Program-made: the position numbers and the translations under genes
Shown: piece by piece, positions 6,703 through 10,248 of the stretch
Layout: each line of letters opens with the position of its first letter
Position numbering within the stretch: position 1 is the stretch's first letter
Notes under the pieces: model-generated
What the model was told of the DNA's origin: nothing
Databases searched by the model: none
Seen by the model: the letters and a program-made list of their open reading frames with translations, nothing else
Assembly: GCA_002419285.1 (NCBI GenBank)
Contig: DIFU01000047.1
Location: 5,674 to 15,921 of the forward strand
Direction: 5' to 3'
Length of the DNA stretch: 10,248 bases
Source: Prolixibacteraceae bacterium UBA5740
GTDB taxonomy: Bacteria; Bacteroidota; Bacteroidia; Bacteroidales; Prolixibacteraceae

Positions 6703-7872
6703 CTAATACTCAAAGATCCCAGCCTCGGTGTGGATAGTCAGTTTTCGGCCCGACCAGGCTTCCACCCTTCCAACAATCCGGGCATCAATGTTAAAGGAAG
6801 CGGCAATGGCCATCAGGGAATCAGCCAATTGAGGATCTACATAAATCTCCATACGATGACCCATGTTGAACACCTGGTACATTTCTCTCCATGAAGTTCC
6901 CGATTGCTCCTGAATCAGCTTGAAGAGCGGCGGAACAGGGAAGAGATTATCCTTGATTACATGGACATTGTCCACAAAATGGAGCACCTTTGTTTGGGCA
7001 CCACCCGAACAGTGAATCAGTCCATGAATGTCATGCCTGTAATCCTCAAGCATTTTCCTGATCACCGGGGCATAAGTGCGGGTGGGTGAAAGGACCAGCT
7101 TTCCTGCATCCAGAGAGGTATCCTTTACCGGATCAGTTAATTGGCAATTGCCTGAAAAAACCAGATCTTCAGGAACTGCAGGATCATAACCTTCAGGATA
7201 TCGTTGTGCCAGGTATTTTGCAAAAACATCGTGACGTGCCGAAGTCAGGCCGTTGCTTCCCATGCCCCCGTTATATTCCTTCTCGTAAGTGGCCTGCCCA
7301 AATGAGGCCAGACCGATGATCACATCCCCGGGTTTAATATTGCCGGCAGATATTACATCTGATCGTTTCATCCGGCAGGTAACGGTAGAGTCAACGATAA
7401 TGGTGCGAACCAGGTCGCCCACATCGGCTGTCTCACCACCGGTAAGATAAACACCAATACCTTGATTACGAAGATCAGAACATAGCTCCTCGGTTCCATT
7501 GATGAGGGCAGCAATCACTTCACCCGGAATCAAATTCTTATTCCTGCCAATGGTAGATGACACCAGGATATTATCGACAGCACCCACGCATAGCAGGTCA
7601 TCAATATTCATGATCAGTGCATCCTGTGCGATCCCTTTCCAAACGGAAAGGTCGCCGGTTTCCCGCCAATAAAGATAAGCTAGTGAAGATTTTGTTCCGG
7701 CACCATCGGCATGCATGATATTGCACCATTCGGGATCATTTCCAAGAACATCAGGAATTACCTTGCAGAAAGCTTTGGGAAACAGACCTTTATCAATAGT
7801 TCGGATGGCAGCATGAACATCTTCTTTTGAAGCGGATACGCCCCGGGCCATATACCTATTGCTGTCAGTCAT
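6703..7872 (-). CDS. purM: Phosphoribosylformylglycinamidine cyclo-ligase (AIR synthetase), Bacteroidota type
   Basis: PurM closes formylglycinamidine ribonucleotide to aminoimidazole ribonucleotide with ATP, the fifth step of purine synthesis, in the cytoplasm. The protein (389 residues) is longer than the E. coli enzyme (about 345) and diverged, as is usual in this phylum. The family landmarks are visible: HADGAGTKSSLAY (54-66, the ATP/FGAM loop), IAQDALIMNIDDLLCVGA (81-98), TGGETADVGD (144-153), and FNMGHRMEIYV (335-345) in the C-terminal AIRS domain. MTDSNRYMARGVS is accepted as the start because a good -7 element lies about 30 bp upstream and the protein needs this segment. The gene is the first of the purM, DUF1080, prfA series on the minus strand and is separated from the ligase gene by a strong terminator. 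Confidence 0.93.
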   Translation of the reverse strand: MTDSNRYMARGVSASKEDVHAAIRTIDKGLFPKAFCKVIPDVLGNDPEWCNIMHADGAGTKSSLAYLYWRETGDLSVWKGIAQDALIMNIDDLLCVGAVDNILVSSTIGRNKNLIPGEVIAALINGTEELCSDLRNQGIGVYLTGGETADVGDLVRTIIVDSTVTCRMKRSDVISAGNIKPGDVIIGLASFGQATYEKEYNGGMGSNGLTSARHDVFAKYLAQRYPEGYDPAVPEDLVFSGNCQLTDPVKDTSLDAGKLVLSPTRTYAPVIRKMLEDYRHDIHGLIHCSGGAQTKVLHFVDNVHVIKDNLFPVPPLFKLIQEQSGTSWREMYQVFNMGHRMEIYVDPQLADSLMAIAASFNIDARIVGRVEAWSGRKLTIHTEAGIFEY

Positions 7873-7903
7873 TCTCGTGTAAAGCCATTTTATAAATCAG
7901 GCA

Positions 7904-7911
7904 CAAAGGTA
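7904..7911 (-). promoter_or_regulatory. -7 promoter element of purM (TACCTTTG)
   Basis: The minus strand reads TACCTTTG, a perfect TAnnTTTG element, 31 bases before the purM ATG and just past the terminator of the preceding ligase gene. A clear -33 TTTG is not seen. Position between terminator and start makes this a likely promoter for the purM transcription unit. Confidence 0.65.
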
Positions 7912-7938
7912 ATACTTTTGATGAAAGGGAACACCATG

Positions 7939-7984
7939 AAAAAATCCCTTTTGTACCCGCAAAGAAGAAGTCACAAAAGGGATT
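7939..7984 (-). terminator. Intrinsic terminator of the acyl-CoA ligase gene
   Basis: On the minus strand, AATCCCTTTTGT (7984 down to 7973) pairs perfectly over 12 bp with ACAAAAGGGATT (7954 down to 7943) around an 18-nt loop, and the stem runs into TTTTTT (7944 down to 7939). It starts 16 bp after the ligase stop codon. This is a textbook terminator and separates the ligase gene from purM. Confidence 0.9.
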
Positions 7985-8000
7985 ACAGGAAACAACTTCC

Positions 8001-9665
8001 CTATTTATGATAAAGAAAACGCTTGATCTTCTGTGTAGGAGTTTTCTCGAATGGCTCATTGTGGAAAAGTACCTGTTGCAGCTTGGAGAACTTGTTTACC
8101 TGGGCATTTACCTTCTCGTGAATTTCCTTCAGAATCTCATCCTTTCGGGCATTGATTTTATCGGCAAAAACACCTGCATCATGCTTCATGTTCTGATACT
8201 GGCTTTCCACTTCTTCCATGTTCAGGTGAATCAGGGCAACCAGTTTACCTTTCTTTTCAACCACAACCGATTCAAGTACATAGCGCATCCGGTTAATGAC
8301 CGACTCGATTTCTTCAGGATATATATTCTCACCGCTCGCACCCACGATCATGTTCTTGATCCTGCCCTTGATGCGAAGGAAACCATCCCTGTCGAAGCTT
8401 CCCAGGTCGCCGGTCCTGAACCATCCATCATCGGTGAACACACCGGCAGTCAGTTCTGGTGCCTTATAATAACCCTTCATGACATTGGGTCCGAATGCCT
8501 GAATTTCACCTTCGCCAGTTGCATGATCCACGTCAGCCAATCGGAGCTGTACTCCCTGCAGGGCAGTTCCTGTAGACCCGACCCTGGGGGTTTGCGGAGT
8601 GGTTCCAGCCAACAGCGGGGACGTCTCAGTCAATCCGTAACCTATTGCATAAGGGAATTTGGCCTCCTTCAGGAATCGCTCAACTGTTCCGTCGAGCTTA
8701 GCTCCACCGATACCGAAGAAATCGATCTTTCCTCCGAAAGTGGCCATGAGTTTCTTGCCTGCAACCCTATGCAGAAGCTTCCGCATTGGCGGAAATTTAT
8801 AGAGAGTACGAACCACAGGACTCTTCTGGAATTGGGGATAAATTTTCCCCTTGAATATTTTTTCGATCACCAGAGGGACCGATAACATCTTGGTCGGTTT
8901 TACCAGCTGCATTGCGGGCAGCAGGACAGATGCCGTAGGAGGTTTTCTCAGATAATGCGTCGACCCTCCGTGAAAAATCGGCAGGAGCAGCCCTAAGGTA
9001 TTCTCATAGGTATGCGACAGTGGAAGGATAGAAAGGAAGCTGTCGTGTTCATAAACAGCCTGCATCGTGAATGCCTGCTTGGCTGTCCAGGAAAGATTCT
9101 TCTGGGTAAGCATAACTCCTTTGGAGCTTCCGGTCGTGCCCGAAGTATAGATGATTGAAGCCAGCTCCTCCTCCTCAGCCAGCGGAGCCCCAAACTCCTC
9201 AAATGAACCAAGATCCACCTCCTGTAAATTCGGAAGGTCCTTCGCTGAACTCCCGGCAGGAACAGAAATCCACTTCTCAATCAATATTATTTCGGGGGTT
9301 ATGGCATAGGATTCATTTTCAAGCTTGTAGTATAGGTTTTCACTTACAAAAACCACCTTGGCCTCAGAATGATCGATGATGGTATTGACTTCCGCCGGAC
9401 TGAAATCGGGAAGGATGGGCACAGCAATGGCACCAACCCACGAAATGGCAAAATAGGCGACTCCCCAGTTGGGCATGTTGGTACTCAAAATGGCAACCTT
9501 GTCGCCCCTTTCGATCCCCTTCGAAGCCAACAGAGACGCAACCTGGAGCGTTGCTGTTTTTAACTGGCTATAGGTAAGGGGAGTTTCCCCTGCAAAAGTC
9601 AGTGCCGGGAGATGACCATATTTTTCAAAAGATACCTCAAGAAATGAGGGAATGGTATATTTCAT
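8001..9665 (-). CDS. Long-chain fatty-acid-CoA ligase (AMP-forming)
   Basis: This 554-residue enzyme activates fatty acids to acyl-CoA through an acyl-adenylate and belongs to the ANL superfamily. Visible motifs are the P-loop YTSGTTGSSKG (173-183), the aromatic/adenine motif GYGLTETS (342-349), GWFRTGDLG with the ribose-binding Asp (414-422), and the hinge and fatty-acid motif RIKGRIKNMIVGASGENIYPEEIE (431-454). The catalytic lysine is in KTPTQKIKRF (K546). Nothing essential is missing. Length and motifs match bacterial FadD-like ligases; the acyl-chain preference cannot be read from sequence, so no symbol is given. There is no signal peptide or membrane segment, and such enzymes usually attach peripherally to the inner membrane. 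The gene seems to be a single-gene unit with its own -7 element (9733-9740) and terminator. Confidence 0.93.
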   Translation of the reverse strand: MKYTIPSFLEVSFEKYGHLPALTFAGETPLTYSQLKTATLQVASLLASKGIERGDKVAILSTNMPNWGVAYFAISWVGAIAVPILPDFSPAEVNTIIDHSEAKVVFVSENLYYKLENESYAITPEIILIEKWISVPAGSSAKDLPNLQEVDLGSFEEFGAPLAEEEELASIIYTSGTTGSSKGVMLTQKNLSWTAKQAFTMQAVYEHDSFLSILPLSHTYENTLGLLLPIFHGGSTHYLRKPPTASVLLPAMQLVKPTKMLSVPLVIEKIFKGKIYPQFQKSPVVRTLYKFPPMRKLLHRVAGKKLMATFGGKIDFFGIGGAKLDGTVERFLKEAKFPYAIGYGLTETSPLLAGTTPQTPRVGSTGTALQGVQLRLADVDHATGEGEIQAFGPNVMKGYYKAPELTAGVFTDDGWFRTGDLGSFDRDGFLRIKGRIKNMIVGASGENIYPEEIESVINRMRYVLESVVVEKKGKLVALIHLNMEEVESQYQNMKHDAGVFADKINARKDEILKEIHEKVNAQVNKFSKLQQVLFHNEPFEKTPTQKIKRFLYHK

Positions 9666-9732
9666 ATAACCTTAATTTCTAAATACTTATTATCAAATTA
9701 AAAACACTTCGAACAGCGAAATGTTTAATGTG

Positions 9733-9740
9733 CAAAGGTA
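9733..9740 (-). promoter_or_regulatory. -7 promoter element of the acyl-CoA ligase gene (TACCTTTG)
   Basis: The minus strand reads TACCTTTG, identical to the purM element, 67 bases before the ligase ATG, giving a leader of about 60 nt. A T-rich stretch lies upstream, but I see no clear -33 TTTG. The leader is AT-rich with no evident riboswitch or attenuator. Confidence 0.6.
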
Positions 9741-9818
9741 AATAAAAAACAGATGGCTGTCTGATAACCTAACATGCCAAAATCTATCAACATACTGATA
9801 AACAAATCAATATATTGA

Positions 9819-9840
9819 ATTCACAGATCTGATTCACAGA
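9819..9840 (+). repeat. Short direct repeat upstream of the HD-domain gene
   Basis: ATTCACAGA occurs at 9819-9827 and again at 9832-9840, 13 bp apart, about 35 bp before the presumed start of the HD-domain gene. It could be a regulator site or chance. Directly after it, TACTATTTG (9845-9853) resembles a -7 element with one extra spacer base. Confidence 0.3.
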
Positions 9841-9873
9841 ACTTTACTATTTGTAAAAAAAATAAAGCCCATA

Positions 9874-10248
9874 ATGACGGTTGAATATATGCACTGGTTA
9901 AAAAAAATTAATTTAGCCATTACATCCAATAAATTCGAACATTTGAAAGATTTGATACGAAAAACCGAAGAAATGGCGAGAAAGCGATTTCTCTCGACCG
10001 AAGGTTCGCACGACTGGCACCACATCGACCGTGTCAGGAATCTGGCACTAATTCTGGCAGAAAAAGAGGGTGGCAATGCAGATTTGATTGAACTGGCAGC
10101 CCTGCTTCACGATCTGGAAGATTATAAACTGCAGGAAGAGCTCACTGAAGGGCCTTTAATAGAGGTATGGCTGCAACAGGAAGGGGCAGATAATGAGTTG
10201 ACCAGGAAAATAATCAGAATGATCGGTGAAGTATCTTTTAAGGGTTCA
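9874..10248 (+). CDS. HD-domain phosphohydrolase, N-terminal part (runs off the window)
   Basis: The reading frame starts at the ATG at 9874 (another in-frame ATG is at 9889) and is open for 125 codons to the end of the window. The sequence matches small HD-superfamily proteins of the YedJ/YpgQ type. GSHDWHHIDRV (44-54) carries the first metal-ligand histidine (H50), and ALLHDLEDYK (76-85) has the HD dyad at H79-D80 that binds the divalent metal. IGEVSFKGS at the end (117-125) fits the conserved (I/V)SFKG stretch that follows in this group. Such proteins hydrolyse phosphate esters or nucleotide pyrophosphates; the exact substrate is not known here. The first roughly 20 residues extend beyond the usual start of the family, so a later start is possible. 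The family call is strong, the C-terminal end is missing only because of the window edge. Confidence 0.85.
   Translation, partial: MTVEYMHWLKKINLAITSNKFEHLKDLIRKTEEMARKRFLSTEGSHDWHHIDRVRNLALILAEKEGGNADLIELAALLHDLEDYKLQEELTEGPLIEVWLQQEGADNELTRKIIRMIGEVSFKGS

Noticed and set aside
8007..8885. 292-codon open frame on the plus strand, opposite the ligase gene
   Set aside because: It is the antisense of a clearly conserved ligase, shows no recognisable domain, and its length follows from the codon composition of the real gene. The same applies to plus-strand frames at 674-1336, 1898-2338 and 5266-5700.

Overview
The window reads as a chromosomal segment of a Bacteroidota bacterium, most likely Bacteroidales or Marinilabiliales in the broad sense. 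Four things point that way. The proteins resemble Bacteroidota versions of PurM, RF1 and PyrF. The purM, prfA and pyrF genes lie close together in that order. Start codons lack Shine-Dalgarno sequences. Exact copies of the Bacteroidota -7 promoter element TAnnTTTG precede pyrF, purM and the acyl-CoA ligase gene. Base composition looks moderate and even, and there is no sign of a mobile element, prophage, CRISPR array, rRNA or tRNA.

Layout, left to right. Positions 1-189 are non-coding, with a tandem 11-bp repeat that folds into a stem-loop and a second possible hairpin at 143-171. A minus-strand pair follows: a uroporphyrinogen-decarboxylase-like protein (1661-2695) and then a lipoprotein of the Gfo/Idh/MocA oxidoreductase type (190-1593). 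pyrF (2792-3625, minus) lies upstream of the pair and could be co-transcribed with it, since no terminator is evident between them. A 281-bp divergent spacer separates pyrF from a plus-strand, membrane-anchored SIMPL-domain protein (3907-4659). That gene converges on prfA (4719-5804, minus), and a strong hairpin between them can terminate both. Upstream of prfA come a DUF1080 lipoprotein (5900-6622, minus) and purM (6703-7872, minus). A strong minus-strand terminator (7939-7984) ends the long-chain acyl-CoA ligase gene (8001-9665, minus). An HD-domain phosphohydrolase starts at 9874 on the plus strand and runs off the window.

How the genes fit together. purM (purine synthesis), pyrF (UMP synthesis) and prfA (translation termination) form a housekeeping cluster, as is usual in this phylum. 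Here it is interrupted by a DUF1080 gene and by an inverted SIMPL gene. The uroD-like and oxidoreductase genes look like a small accessory catabolic operon with unknown substrate. The ligase activates fatty acids. The whole region appears mostly ordinary. I do not see a convincing new defence, mobile or signalling system. The most unusual elements are the tandem repeat at the left edge, the oxidoreductase without a recognisable glycine-rich nucleotide motif, and the uroD-like partner with an HxD in place of HxC.
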